Below are positions 7,666 through 14,830 of a DNA stretch of 32,745 nt, one piece after another (within the stretch, counting starts at the first letter, position 1; each line of letters opens with the position of its first letter). Under the pieces are notes generated by a model that was not told where the DNA came from, did no database searches, and saw nothing but the letters and a program-made list of their open reading frames with translations. The position numbers were made by a program, and so were the translations under genes. Source of the DNA: Bacteroidales bacterium (lineage in GTDB: Bacteria; Bacteroidota; Bacteroidia; Bacteroidales; WCHB1-69). The stretch lies in assembly GCA_031253655.1 (NCBI GenBank), contig JAIRVY010000038.1:1-32745 (forward strand). The letters are read 5' to 3'.

Positions 7666-8159
7666 TTATATTGACTCTCTTCCTAACGGGGTGCAAAACC
7701 GTAAAAAATAATATCAGAGAAAAAAGCAAAACAGAGGTGTCAATACAAAATGACACAAAAGAGAATATAACGATTTCGGAAGGAGTAAAAGTATCGGATA
7801 ATGTTACAAGGCTAACCGATGAATTTGTTACTATCATTGAAAAAATTATTACCGTAAAACTGTCCGCTCCCGACAGTTTGAATAATCAGTACCCAACGAA
7901 AGTTACTGCCACAGAGCGTGAAATATCCAAAGGAAAAACGATAAAAGACGAAGTGAGCGGAAGTATTGAGCAAACAAAAAATTCTGAAATTCAAAAAACT
8001 GATAATTCGACAGAATGCATTAAAGCAGTATCCGAAAAAACAGACAAGACTGTTACTGAAAAAAGAACGCCGGGTTGGGTATATGTTGTTGCAATTATTT
8101 TCAGTGTTGGAATATTGATTATCATTTTTCTTTTTCTAAAAAAATACCGCATAATATGA
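7644..8159 (+). CDS. unimolecular spanin (u-spanin) candidate
   Basis: A 171-aa protein that starts with a lipoprotein signal (hydrophobic stretch, lipobox LTGC with Cys at residue 17). It continues with ~120 residues of charged, T/K/E-rich, probably extended or coiled sequence, and ends with one membrane helix (residues ~143-165) plus a basic tail KKYRII. An outer-membrane lipid anchor at the N-terminus and an inner-membrane helix at the C-terminus is exactly the architecture of u-spanins such as phage T1 gp11, which fuse the two membranes at the end of lysis. It overlaps the endolysin and is followed by an ATGA overlap with the next gene. No Rz/Rz1 pair is present. Function is inferred from topology and position, not from a family match. 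Confidence 0.78.
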   Translation: MRSVYLLIILTLFLTGCKTVKNNIREKSKTEVSIQNDTKENITISEGVKVSDNVTRLTDEFVTIIEKIITVKLSAPDSLNNQYPTKVTATEREISKGKTIKDEVSGSIEQTKNSEIQKTDNSTECIKAVSEKTDKTVTEKRTPGWVYVVAIIFSVGILIIIFLFLKKYRII

Positions 8160-8455
8160 GAACTATATCGCCTCTTTCGGGACAATCCATTTTCGATATT
8201 GCGCTGATGACGTGTGGCGTGGCAGAGATGGCGTATGATATTGCACTGGCAAACGAAGTGGGTGTTACAGACGACGTGGAGAATATATTACTTGTGATAC
8301 CGGAGGACGCAGAAAAAAACAGGAAAGTAGTTGAATATTATACTATTAATTCTGTAACTCCTGCAACAGATATTGAAATAATAAATATAGTATATGATCC
8401 GGGAGTACCTGTTGACCCCGGAGTAATAATAGATAACCCAAATATGATACCCTAA
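8156..8455 (+). CDS. LysM-like tail protein (gpX / hub-associated)
   Basis: The track ORF begins at 8075, inside the spanin gene. I choose the ATG at 8156, which overlaps the spanin stop (ATGA), giving 99 aa. Residues ~8-55 read as a LysM-type module: GQSIFDIALMTCGVAEMAYD, then ALANEVGVTDD and ILLVIPEDAEKNRKVVEYY. Small LysM proteins (P2 gpX, T4 gp53, Mu-like equivalents) stabilise hub-wedge contacts in baseplates. The C-terminal ~30 residues have a PGVPVDPGVIIDNP repeat-like Pro/Gly/Asp tail. It precedes the gpJ-like gene by 2 nt, consistent with a baseplate part. Confidence 0.6.
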   Translation: MRTISPLSGQSIFDIALMTCGVAEMAYDIALANEVGVTDDVENILLVIPEDAEKNRKVVEYYTINSVTPATDIEIINIVYDPGVPVDPGVIIDNPNMIP

Positions 8456-8457
8456 AA

Positions 8458-9297
8458 ATGACACGAACCGTACAAGAAATTAAAAAAGTGATGACTGACG
8501 TTTGGATTAACAATAGTAACGTCAGAAATAAATATGGGCTGCAAAATACCGATACTTTTGATGAAAGATTTAAAAAGGCACATATTGAAAATATTTTCTT
8601 TTACATTGTTGCATTTGCAATACATATTCAGGAGAGAATCTTTGACACGGAAAAAGAGAAACTGACTCAATATGCCGAAAGTTTGCGCCCGCATACAAAG
8701 CAGTGGTACATCAATACGCTTAAGTCATTTCAATTGGGATATTCTCTTGATGAGGACGGAAAATACAAAAAGATTGATGAGAAGGCGCAAATAATTAAAT
8801 ACTGCTCTTTGAGAATAAAAGGTGGGGAACTATATTTTCTTATAGCAACAGACGATAACGGAACTCCTCAAAAAATAAGCGATAATACAAAAATAGCATC
8901 TATAAAAAACTATGCGGAAAGAGTATTTGATGCAGGTGTTCACTTTAAACTTTTCTCTAATGACGCAGACACATACCGTTGCAAATTATTGATAAACTAC
9001 GACCCTCTCGTTCTTGATACAGACGGGAAGCGTCTTGACGGCACTAATGACAAGCCGGTATCTGATGCAATAAAGAACTATTTTATATCCTTTCCCTTTG
9101 ATTCGGAATTTAGCAATATGGCGCTTATTGATGCTATTCAAAAGGTGGAAGGGGTAAGAGTGGTTGAGTTAACAGGGTCAATGGCAAAATCTAACATTGC
9201 CGGTTCGGTGTTTATTCCAATTGAATCTACTTACATTGCTAATGCCGGCTATATGATGTTCGATGAAATAAATAGTCAAATTTGTTATGTAATATAA
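8458..9297 (+). CDS. baseplate J-like protein
   Basis: A 279-aa protein in the Mu gp47 / P2 J position, after the lysis and LysM genes and before the gpI-like gene. Residues ~1-95 are helical and contain EKLTQYAESLRPHTKQWYIN, as in J-like N-terminal regions. The remainder is mixed alpha/beta and ends with DAIQKVEGVRVVELTG and an Ile-rich end. It is shorter than Mu gp47 but similar in size to its counterparts in Bacteroidota phages as far as I remember. The wedge function, surrounding the hub and transmitting the contraction signal, is inferred from synteny. Confidence 0.7.
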   Translation: MTRTVQEIKKVMTDVWINNSNVRNKYGLQNTDTFDERFKKAHIENIFFYIVAFAIHIQERIFDTEKEKLTQYAESLRPHTKQWYINTLKSFQLGYSLDEDGKYKKIDEKAQIIKYCSLRIKGGELYFLIATDDNGTPQKISDNTKIASIKNYAERVFDAGVHFKLFSNDADTYRCKLLINYDPLVLDTDGKRLDGTNDKPVSDAIKNYFISFPFDSEFSNMALIDAIQKVEGVRVVELTGSMAKSNIAGSVFIPIESTYIANAGYMMFDEINSQICYVI

Positions 9298-9300
9298 ACT

Positions 9301-9756
9301 ATGAATATAAATTTTGAACGTTTACTGCATCTACTCTTACCCACTTTTTTAAGAAAAGATGTAATAAAATCGTTTTTAAGCGCGGCTTCAGTGGCATTGC
9401 AGGAAAACAAAAATAATGTTGATGATTATTTTACAAGTATAAATTATCATTTGCGAGTTACCCCCCAAACATTTTCTCTGGAAAAAATGTTGAACGACAA
9501 ATGCGATAAAACCCTTAGGCGTATATATGTTGGTGCACCGGAGCCGGAACCCCCTTTCTATTTTTTGGAAAATGGCAAAATAGAGATGCAGTATTTTTCA
9601 AATAACAACTATTTTATGGGCAACTCCGTATATGCTTATGATTTTATTGTTTTTGTGCCTTTAATACTTAAAAGCGAAAACACAACAAATTTTATTACCG
9701 CCATGCTAAATAAATATAAGTTAATAACAAAATCATTCAATATTCAATATCTATGA
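9301..9756 (+). CDS. tail protein I-like (Mu gp48-like)
   Basis: A 151-aa protein that follows the J-like gene with 3 nt spacing and overlaps the fibre gene by 4 nt. The start MNINFERLLHLLLPTFLRKD resembles the N-terminus of gpI/gp48-type proteins, which link wedge and fibre. The C-terminus is aromatic and beta-rich. Sequence support is weak, order support is good. Confidence 0.6.
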   Translation: MNINFERLLHLLLPTFLRKDVIKSFLSAASVALQENKNNVDDYFTSINYHLRVTPQTFSLEKMLNDKCDKTLRRIYVGAPEPEPPFYFLENGKIEMQYFSNNNYFMGNSVYAYDFIVFVPLILKSENTTNFITAMLNKYKLITKSFNIQYL

Positions 9757-10598
9757 AAAAATTAATTACAGATTATTTGCAACACAGACTACCTGCAAAT
9801 AGCAATTTTTTGCAATATATTAGCGGAGAAATGCACAGTAACTTGATTATGCTTTGTGAGTCTCTTTACCCCGATTCGGAAAACAATGCTTATATTTTAT
9901 CAGGTTGCGAAAGGACAATCAACGCCGGCATAGTTAATTATTCAAGCGGTATTGTTTTTTACAATAAGGAAATATTTTTAGTTTCACCATACAGCCATCC
10001 AACCGGCTCTACAAGCTATGGATTAATTTTACAAACAACCTTTCAAACAGAAGAATATGGCTCAGGGGATGAATTGCCCGCATATCAAGTCAAAGTGCTG
10101 AATTGGGGTTCAGTTAGTTCAGGGGCTCTCAAGTTTGAGAATATGATTCGAAAAGATTGCTACTCATACGATATCAATTATTCGGGAACTGTACTTGCAA
10201 AAAAAGAATATAAAGTAATATCAAACCACTCAACACAAACATTAACCATACACATGAAACTCCTAAACTCTGCAATAACAAGTACGGGATGGGTAACCTT
10301 TTCTGCACCCGGATTTGAAAAAAAAGGGTTTTTGGGAATGGGGTATGTAGTAAATAGAGCAAACGGGCAGGTGTATAATGTGTGTATTTATTTGTATGGT
10401 AAAACCATTTTGGTAGCACGTACAACTGATCCGGAGCCCACCGGCGGCGTTATTCCAGTTGGCCTTATAAAGTGGAATGAACTTTGCCAATATATTGGTT
10501 TTCAAAATGGAAATGAAGCAGTTATACATATTAATTTAACACACGGGAGAGAAGCGGTTGGCGGAAACGGACTTATAATAATAGACGATATGGCCTAA
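9753..10598 (+). CDS. tail fibre / receptor-binding-like protein
   Basis: A 281-aa protein at the end of the tail operon, where Mu S and P2 H fibres lie. The N-terminal ~90 residues contain GCERTINAGIVNYSSGIVFY, the repeated-turn pattern of fibre attachment domains in Bacteroidota phages. The rest is strand-rich with many G, S, T, N and Y, consistent with a trimeric fibre. No chaperone gene (Tfa-like) and no recombinase with inverted repeats follow, so no fibre-switching module of the Mu Gin type is visible. The gene is followed by a palindromic spacer that may end the late transcript. Confidence 0.6.
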   Translation: MKKLITDYLQHRLPANSNFLQYISGEMHSNLIMLCESLYPDSENNAYILSGCERTINAGIVNYSSGIVFYNKEIFLVSPYSHPTGSTSYGLILQTTFQTEEYGSGDELPAYQVKVLNWGSVSSGALKFENMIRKDCYSYDINYSGTVLAKKEYKVISNHSTQTLTIHMKLLNSAITSTGWVTFSAPGFEKKGFLGMGYVVNRANGQVYNVCIYLYGKTILVARTTDPEPTGGVIPVGLIKWNELCQYIGFQNGNEAVIHINLTHGREAVGGNGLIIIDDMA

Positions 10599-10625
10599 AA
10601 AAAGCCCTCATCTCCCGCGTAGCAA

Positions 10626-10732
10626 ATTCTCACGCTCGTTACGCAAAGCAAAGGTGCTCACACACCACGACAAAGGCTAAATGCCTTGTAGGTGTGTGAG
10701 CACCTTTATATATAAAAAGAACGCGTGAGAAT
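10626..10732. other. nested palindrome, possible terminator or structured RNA
   Basis: A 10-bp outer arm ATTCTCACGC (10626-10635) pairs with GCGTGAGAAT (10723-10732). Inside it a perfect 17-bp arm AAAGGTGCTCACACACC (10650-10666) pairs with its complement at 10691-10707. At the centre, ACAAAGGC (10670-10677) pairs with GCCTTGT (10683-10689) around loop TAAAT with one bulged base. A competing helix GCGTA/TACGC (10617-10621 / 10640-10644) overlaps the outer left arm. There is no real U-tract after the 17-bp stem (TATATATAAAAAG), so a simple intrinsic terminator is not certain. It separates the tail operon from the modification cassette. Confidence 0.7.
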
Positions 10733-10757
10733 GGCGCAAAAATAATAAAAATTAAAA

Positions 10758-10895
10758 ATGGAAAAAGAACAAAAGAAATTCAACTACCAACAGCAATATG
10801 GCGTGATTATCATTTGCAAGGACGAGGCAGAGCAAATTCGCATTTATGAGGAACTACAAAAACAGGATTTAACATTAAAAGTAGTAACAGTATGA
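10758..10895 (+). CDS. 45-aa conserved-looking small protein heading the cassette
   Basis: This gene is too short for the ORF track. ATG at 10758 is preceded by an A-rich leader typical of Bacteroidota; the stop TGA overlaps the next ATG (ATGA at 10892-10895), so it is translationally coupled to the ABC-GNAT gene. The product (MEKEQKKFNYQQQYGVIIIC, then KDEAEQIRIYEELQKQDL and KVVTV) looks like a compact strand-helix-strand fold with a solitary Cys. Similar tiny proteins are, from memory, frequent in Bacteroidota phages. Function is unknown. Its position recalls com, the small regulator upstream of mom in Mu, but it has no zinc-finger cysteines. Confidence 0.65.
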   Translation: MEKEQKKFNYQQQYGVIIICKDEAEQIRIYEELQKQDLTLKVVTV

Positions 10896-12025
10896 TTATT
10901 AAAATAGAAAACAGATGTAGCGATTACAACAGTTACAGGGCGGCACGGGTAAAATCGCTGTTCAATGCCGAAACTGGCTGCAACTGGGACCATACGGCTG
11001 AATTACCCATTGAAAATTTTGATTGGAAAATAGGGCTAATCGTGGGACCATCCGGAAGCGGAAAAACAAGCATCGGCAGTCGTATTTTTCAAAAGCCGAT
11101 TTATGATTTGTACGCAGGATGGGATATAGACAAACCTATTGTTGACTGTATTGCTCCCGACAACGATTTTAACGCGGTAACCGGTGCCTTGTCGGCAGTG
11201 GGCTTAGGTGATGTTCCGGCGTGGCTTCGACCTTTTGACATATTGAGTAACGGCGAAAAATTTCGTGCCGGATTGGCGCGTTTGGTTTGCGAACAACCCG
11301 CACAAGCAGTGGTTGACGAGTTTACCAGCGTTATTGATCGTCAAATTGCCAAAATCGGCGCACAGGCGTTTGGCAAGGCGTGGCAGCGAGGAACAGGGCA
11401 AGTTGTGCTTTTATCGTGCCATTACGATATAATAGAATGGCTACAGCCCGACTGGGTTTATGATACGGCGGAGGCGCGGTTTTATACCCGCGACTGCCTT
11501 CGGCAACGCCCAACAATCGAACTTCAAATTTATAAAGTCAAAGGAAGTGCTTTCCGGCATTTTAAGCCGCATTACTATTTAGATTTGCCCCACCCGGTAG
11601 CAGCAGAGTATTTTGTTGGCATTATTGGCAACGAACCGGTTTGCCATATTGCCGTTTGTCCGCTGTTTACTGCAAAAGCATATCGTGCTACACGATTAGT
11701 TGTTATGCCGGAGTGGCAGGGTGCAGGAATCGGTATGCGATTTTTAAACACAATAGGACAATATCATCTTGATGGACGTGGTCGTTGCGGATACAAACTG
11801 CCAACATTTTTTCACACATCGCATCCGCAGCTGTGCATGGCGTTACGACGTTCCGATAAGTGGATGCAAACAGGAGCACAACTGTATGGCGATAACAAGG
11901 TAAAAAGTGCACTAAGTTTAAAGCGGTCGCGAGACAAAAAAAATATAAGTAATAGAGCAAGTACGGGTTACGGCGGACATTTTAGGGCTGTACAGGCATT
12001 CAAATATATAGGAAATGATAATTAA
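10892..12025 (+). CDS. ABC-type ATPase fused to GNAT acetyltransferase domain (COG2401-like)
   Basis: A 377-aa two-domain protein. Residues ~45-205 are an ABC ATPase: Walker A GPSGSGKT (52-59), signature LSNGEKFRAG (118-127), Walker B AVVDEF (139-144) and H-loop His in SCH (175-177). There are no membrane segments and no transporter partner, so it is not a transporter. Residues ~225-345 are a GNAT fold with the acyl-CoA motif RLVVMPEWQGAGIGMRF (268-284, Q-G-A-G-I-G). I recall this architecture as COG2401. Mu Mom, which makes carbamoylmethyl-adenine, is itself GNAT-related, and the downstream DNA methyltransferase and right-end location suggest an ATP-dependent DNA base modifier. That role is inference. 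It overlaps the next gene by 11 nt. Confidence 0.8.
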   Translation: MIIKIENRCSDYNSYRAARVKSLFNAETGCNWDHTAELPIENFDWKIGLIVGPSGSGKTSIGSRIFQKPIYDLYAGWDIDKPIVDCIAPDNDFNAVTGALSAVGLGDVPAWLRPFDILSNGEKFRAGLARLVCEQPAQAVVDEFTSVIDRQIAKIGAQAFGKAWQRGTGQVVLLSCHYDIIEWLQPDWVYDTAEARFYTRDCLRQRPTIELQIYKVKGSAFRHFKPHYYLDLPHPVAAEYFVGIIGNEPVCHIAVCPLFTAKAYRATRLVVMPEWQGAGIGMRFLNTIGQYHLDGRGRCGYKLPTFFHTSHPQLCMALRRSDKWMQTGAQLYGDNKVKSALSLKRSRDKKNISNRASTGYGGHFRAVQAFKYIGNDN

Positions 12026-12497
12026 TATTTTAGGTAAAAAAGGAGAGGCATATAAAGCCGCAAGCGATTTGGTTATAGCATTGGGGCACTGTATTGCAAC
12101 AAATGGATTGTCGCATGTAGCCATTGCGCCGCTATTAACACAGAAAATAACACTTCAGGAAATCAATTATCCATTATTAGGCACATTGATTTTTCATCCT
12201 TCGCCACTCCCATACGGACGTGGTGCATCGGCAATAAGATGGGCATATCGAAGACGGGAACCGGTAACGGCAGCCACATGGCTTTGGGCAAACGAAAATT
12301 TAGATGCAGGTGATATTTGTGAGCAGGAAATAGTAAAAATTGATTATGAACTGCGTCCGCGTGAGTTTTACGAGCAGCACGTTATTCCGGCGATGCTTAG
12401 AACCTTGGATCGTGCTCTAAATGATATTGAAAAGGGAGTTAAACGGCAAATAAAACAGGTAGAAGAATATGCGACCTATGACTGTAGAATTGAATAA
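12015..12497 (+). CDS. formyltransferase-fold protein, catalytic Asn replaced
   Basis: A 160-aa protein matching the N-terminal domain of the formyl transferase family (methionyl-tRNA, GART and sugar N-formyltransferases). It shows the signature HPSPLPYGRGASAIRWAYRR (61-80) and LDAGDI (96-101). Of the usual Asn-His-Asp triad, His61 and Asp97 are present, but the Asn two residues before the His is Ile59 (LIFHPS instead of INVHAS). The N-terminal Rossmann part is short (~50 residues) and there is no C-terminal substrate domain. It overlaps its neighbours at both ends (11 and 29 nt), so it is made together with the ATPase-GNAT and the methyltransferase. A role in preparing or attaching a one-carbon or acyl group to DNA is possible but unproven. 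Confidence 0.75.
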   Translation: MIINILGKKGEAYKAASDLVIALGHCIATNGLSHVAIAPLLTQKITLQEINYPLLGTLIFHPSPLPYGRGASAIRWAYRRREPVTAATWLWANENLDAGDICEQEIVKIDYELRPREFYEQHVIPAMLRTLDRALNDIEKGVKRQIKQVEEYATYDCRIE

Positions 12498-13488
12498 AAT
12501 TTATTGTGGAGATGCCTTGAAAACGTTACAGCTGTTCAAAACTGAAAGCGTGAATTGTATAGTGTCATCGCCTCCTTACTATGCGCTTAGAAATTATAAT
12601 GTTGATGGGCAAATTGGTCTTGAGCCAACACCGAAGCAATATTTAAAGCGACTTGCAGATGTATTTATGGAGTGTAGGCGTGTGCTAACAAAGGACGGCA
12701 CAATGTGGATAGTCATTGGTGACAGTTATGCCGGTAGTGGACGTGGAATTGGCGATATAAACAAAAAAGGAATTCAGCAAAAAGCAAGTTTTGTGGGTGA
12801 ATTTTGCAAACCTTACCAACTTGACGGCTATAAGGGTAAGGACTTAATAGGTATTCCGTGGTCGCTGGCTTTTGCATTGCGCGCCGGGGGCTGGTACTTG
12901 CGCCAAGATATAATTTGGCACAAACCAAATCCAATGCCTGAAAGTATCCGCGACCGCTGTACGAAAGCACATGAATACGTTTTTTTATTCAGTAAATCGG
13001 CAAAATATTACTTTGCCCACAACGCCATATTAGAGCCTGCAAAGTATGATGGTCGCAAAAAGATGACACACGAAGGCAGTGCGAAGTACCTTAACGATGC
13101 CGCCGGAATAGCAACACAAAACGTGTCAAAAGGCGGACGTGAGAGATGGCCCAATAAACAGCGCGGATTTTCTACAAAAGACGGCGATACGGGCTTTCCG
13201 GCACAACATCACGGCAGTAATATACCAATGCTCCCTGCACGTAACAAACGCAGCGTGTGGACGGTGCCAACGCGGGGATTTAAAGGTGCGCACTTTGCTA
13301 CCTTTCCGCCCGATTTGATACGCACGTGCATTATTGCAGGCTGCCCACAGGGTGGCATTGTGCTTGACCCGTTCATGGGTGCCGGCACAACGGCAGTTGT
13401 AGCAAAGAAACTCGGCAGAAATTTTATAGGGATTGAACTAAACAGCGACTATATACGTTTAGCAGAGGAGCGGTTGGGTAGTGTGTGA
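12469..13488 (+). CDS. site-specific DNA methyltransferase (N4-C or N6-A, beta class)
   Basis: A 339-aa SAM-dependent DNA methyltransferase of the N6_N4_Mtase family. The catalytic motif IV SSPPYY (33-38) precedes motif I DPFMGAGTT (300-308), the beta-class permutation. The region between them (residues ~85-130 and 190-275) should carry target recognition. SPPY is more often found in N4-cytosine enzymes and DPPY in N6-adenine ones, so m4C is somewhat favoured. No restriction endonuclease is nearby, so it is an orphan. It starts inside the formyltransferase gene (ATG 12469 or 12478), ends the phage part of the window, and is probably the last phage gene. Confidence 0.92.
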   Translation: MRPMTVELNKIYCGDALKTLQLFKTESVNCIVSSPPYYALRNYNVDGQIGLEPTPKQYLKRLADVFMECRRVLTKDGTMWIVIGDSYAGSGRGIGDINKKGIQQKASFVGEFCKPYQLDGYKGKDLIGIPWSLAFALRAGGWYLRQDIIWHKPNPMPESIRDRCTKAHEYVFLFSKSAKYYFAHNAILEPAKYDGRKKMTHEGSAKYLNDAAGIATQNVSKGGRERWPNKQRGFSTKDGDTGFPAQHHGSNIPMLPARNKRSVWTVPTRGFKGAHFATFPPDLIRTCIIAGCPQGGIVLDPFMGAGTTAVVAKKLGRNFIGIELNSDYIRLAEERLGSV

Positions 13489-13571
13489 AAAATGTACAAA
13501 TTGATTTAAAAAAATGTACAAATTGATTATAGGGCTATACTATTTTTAGGTTCGTATTATACAATGATTGT
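13488..13571 (+). repeat. tandem 19-bp repeats, candidate phage right-end sites
   Basis: AAAAATGTACAAATTGATT occurs perfectly at 13488-13506 and again at 13510-13528, a 22-bp period. A shortened copy TATACAATGATTG is near 13559. They lie just after the last phage gene and before the first host gene. Direct repeats of this spacing at a phage end resemble MuA-type transposase sites, but operator sites are possible. Confidence 0.55.
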
Positions 13572-13633
13572 TTTAATATTTGTGAGAATTTATTTTTTGC
13601 AAAATTATTAATAATTTTTTTACAAAAAAAACC

Positions 13634-13641
13634 TATTTTTG
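13634..13641 (+). promoter_or_regulatory. Bacteroidota -7 box (TATTTTTG) for dnaX
   Basis: TATTTTTG matches TAnnTTTG. It lies 56 bp before the dnaX ATG, so the leader would be about 50 nt. No clear TTTG -33 box; a T-run occupies that place. The rest of the 13489-13696 spacer shows only the direct repeats and AT-rich DNA. Confidence 0.6.
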
Positions 13642-13696
13642 CAAAACCCTTCATCTCTTGTTAAGGTATTGTTTATCAAATTATTGTTCTTAATCT

Positions 13697-14830
13697 ATGG
13701 ATAATTTTATTGTTTCCGCCCGAAAATACCGTCCACCCACTTTTAATATGGTGGTGGGACAGGATTCTATTGTTTCTACTTTAAAAAACGCCATTAAAAC
13801 CCAACAGGTAGCACAAGCGTTTCTGTTTTGCGGTCCGCGCGGTGTGGGAAAAACTACCTGTGCCCGTATCTTCGCCAAAGCCCTCAACTGCCATAACCTC
13901 ACTTCCGGTTTTGAACCCTGCAACGAATGCGATTCCTGCAAATCGTTCAACGCATCCGCCTCATTTAATGTGTATGAATTGGATGCCGCATCAAACAACT
14001 CTGTAGAAGATATTCGCTCTTTGGTGGAACAAGTGAGAATTAGTCCACAAGGTGCTAAATTTAAGGTTTACATCATTGATGAGGTTCACATGCTATCGTC
14101 ATCTGCTTTCAATGCTTTTTTGAAAACTTTGGAAGAACCACCCCACTACGCCAAATTTATCTTGGCAACTACCGAGAAACATAAAATCATCCCTACGATA
14201 TTGTCTCGCTGTCAAGTATATGACTTTAAGCGAATTGGCGATAATGACATTATGAAACATCTGGCTTATGTAGCTCAAAAAGAGGAGATACAGGCTGAGG
14301 AGGAGGCGCTTCGAGTTATAGCTTCCAAAGCCGATGGCGCACTTCGGGATGCTCTCTCTATCTTCGACCAATTGGTTAGTTTCTCGGGAAAAGATATTAC
14401 CTATCAATCCACCATTCAGCATTTGAATGTGTTGGATGTTGATAACTATTTTAAAATGATAGACTTTCTGTTTAGCGAGGATACTTCTGCAGGATTGTTG
14501 CTTTTTGATGCTATATTGAACTGTGGTTTCGACGGACAGCATTTTATTTCCGGATTGGCGGCACATTTTCGACAGTTGTTGATGGCGCAAAATCCGGCTA
14601 CTATCAAATTGATGGAGGTATCGGCTGCTGTGAAACAAAGTTTTATGGAACAAGCCCAAAAATCGGATAAACAGTTGTTACTTCGTGGGTTAGAATTAGC
14701 CAACCAATGTGATTATAACTATAAACTATCACAGAATAAACGACTTAGTGTTGAAATTTGTTTGATGCAAATCAATGGTAATTATCTTTACAAATTAAAT
14801 GCAGGGGTCAGGCAATCACGGGAGAAGTAG
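13697..14830 (+). CDS. dnaX: DNA polymerase III clamp loader subunit DnaX, first frame (gamma-like core)
   Basis: The 377-aa N-terminal part of DnaX, the AAA+ motor that loads the sliding clamp. It shows Walker A GPRGVGKTT (46-54), a zinc module with Cys65, 75, 78 and 81, Walker B IIDEVH (126-131), sensor 1 LATTEKHKI (156-164) and the SRC arginine-finger motif (170-172). The helical domain III ends near VEICLMQI (~352-359). The frame then runs into tandem stops TAG TAA at 14828. The remainder of the protein is in the +1 frame (next entry). The break lies after domains I-III, just where bacteria that make a short gamma form cut the protein, so a programmed shift is possible; an assembly indel is the rival explanation. 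Confidence 0.93.
   Translation: MDNFIVSARKYRPPTFNMVVGQDSIVSTLKNAIKTQQVAQAFLFCGPRGVGKTTCARIFAKALNCHNLTSGFEPCNECDSCKSFNASASFNVYELDAASNNSVEDIRSLVEQVRISPQGAKFKVYIIDEVHMLSSSAFNAFLKTLEEPPHYAKFILATTEKHKIIPTILSRCQVYDFKRIGDNDIMKHLAYVAQKEEIQAEEEALRVIASKADGALRDALSIFDQLVSFSGKDITYQSTIQHLNVLDVDNYFKMIDFLFSEDTSAGLLLFDAILNCGFDGQHFISGLAAHFRQLLMAQNPATIKLMEVSAAVKQSFMEQAQKSDKQLLLRGLELANQCDYNYKLSQNKRLSVEICLMQINGNYLYKLNAGVRQSREK

Noticed and set aside
10174-10529. Antisense ORFs opposite the fibre gene (83 and 88 aa)
   Set aside because: They are shadows of a strand-rich coding gene; two overlapping antisense frames and no leader or context.
10626-10732. Invertible (Gin-like) fibre switch or diversity-generating retroelement at the fibre end
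   Set aside because: The inverted arms are too close together, no recombinase or reverse transcriptase gene lies nearby and there is no duplicated fibre segment.
10892-11600. ABC-GNAT protein as a transporter ATPase
   Set aside because: No permease partner, a fused GNAT domain and phage context; the ATPase must act in something other than transport.
13690-14703. Several long antisense ORFs opposite dnaX
   Set aside because: dnaX motifs are fully readable on the + strand, so these frames are shadows; their protein text has no domain character.
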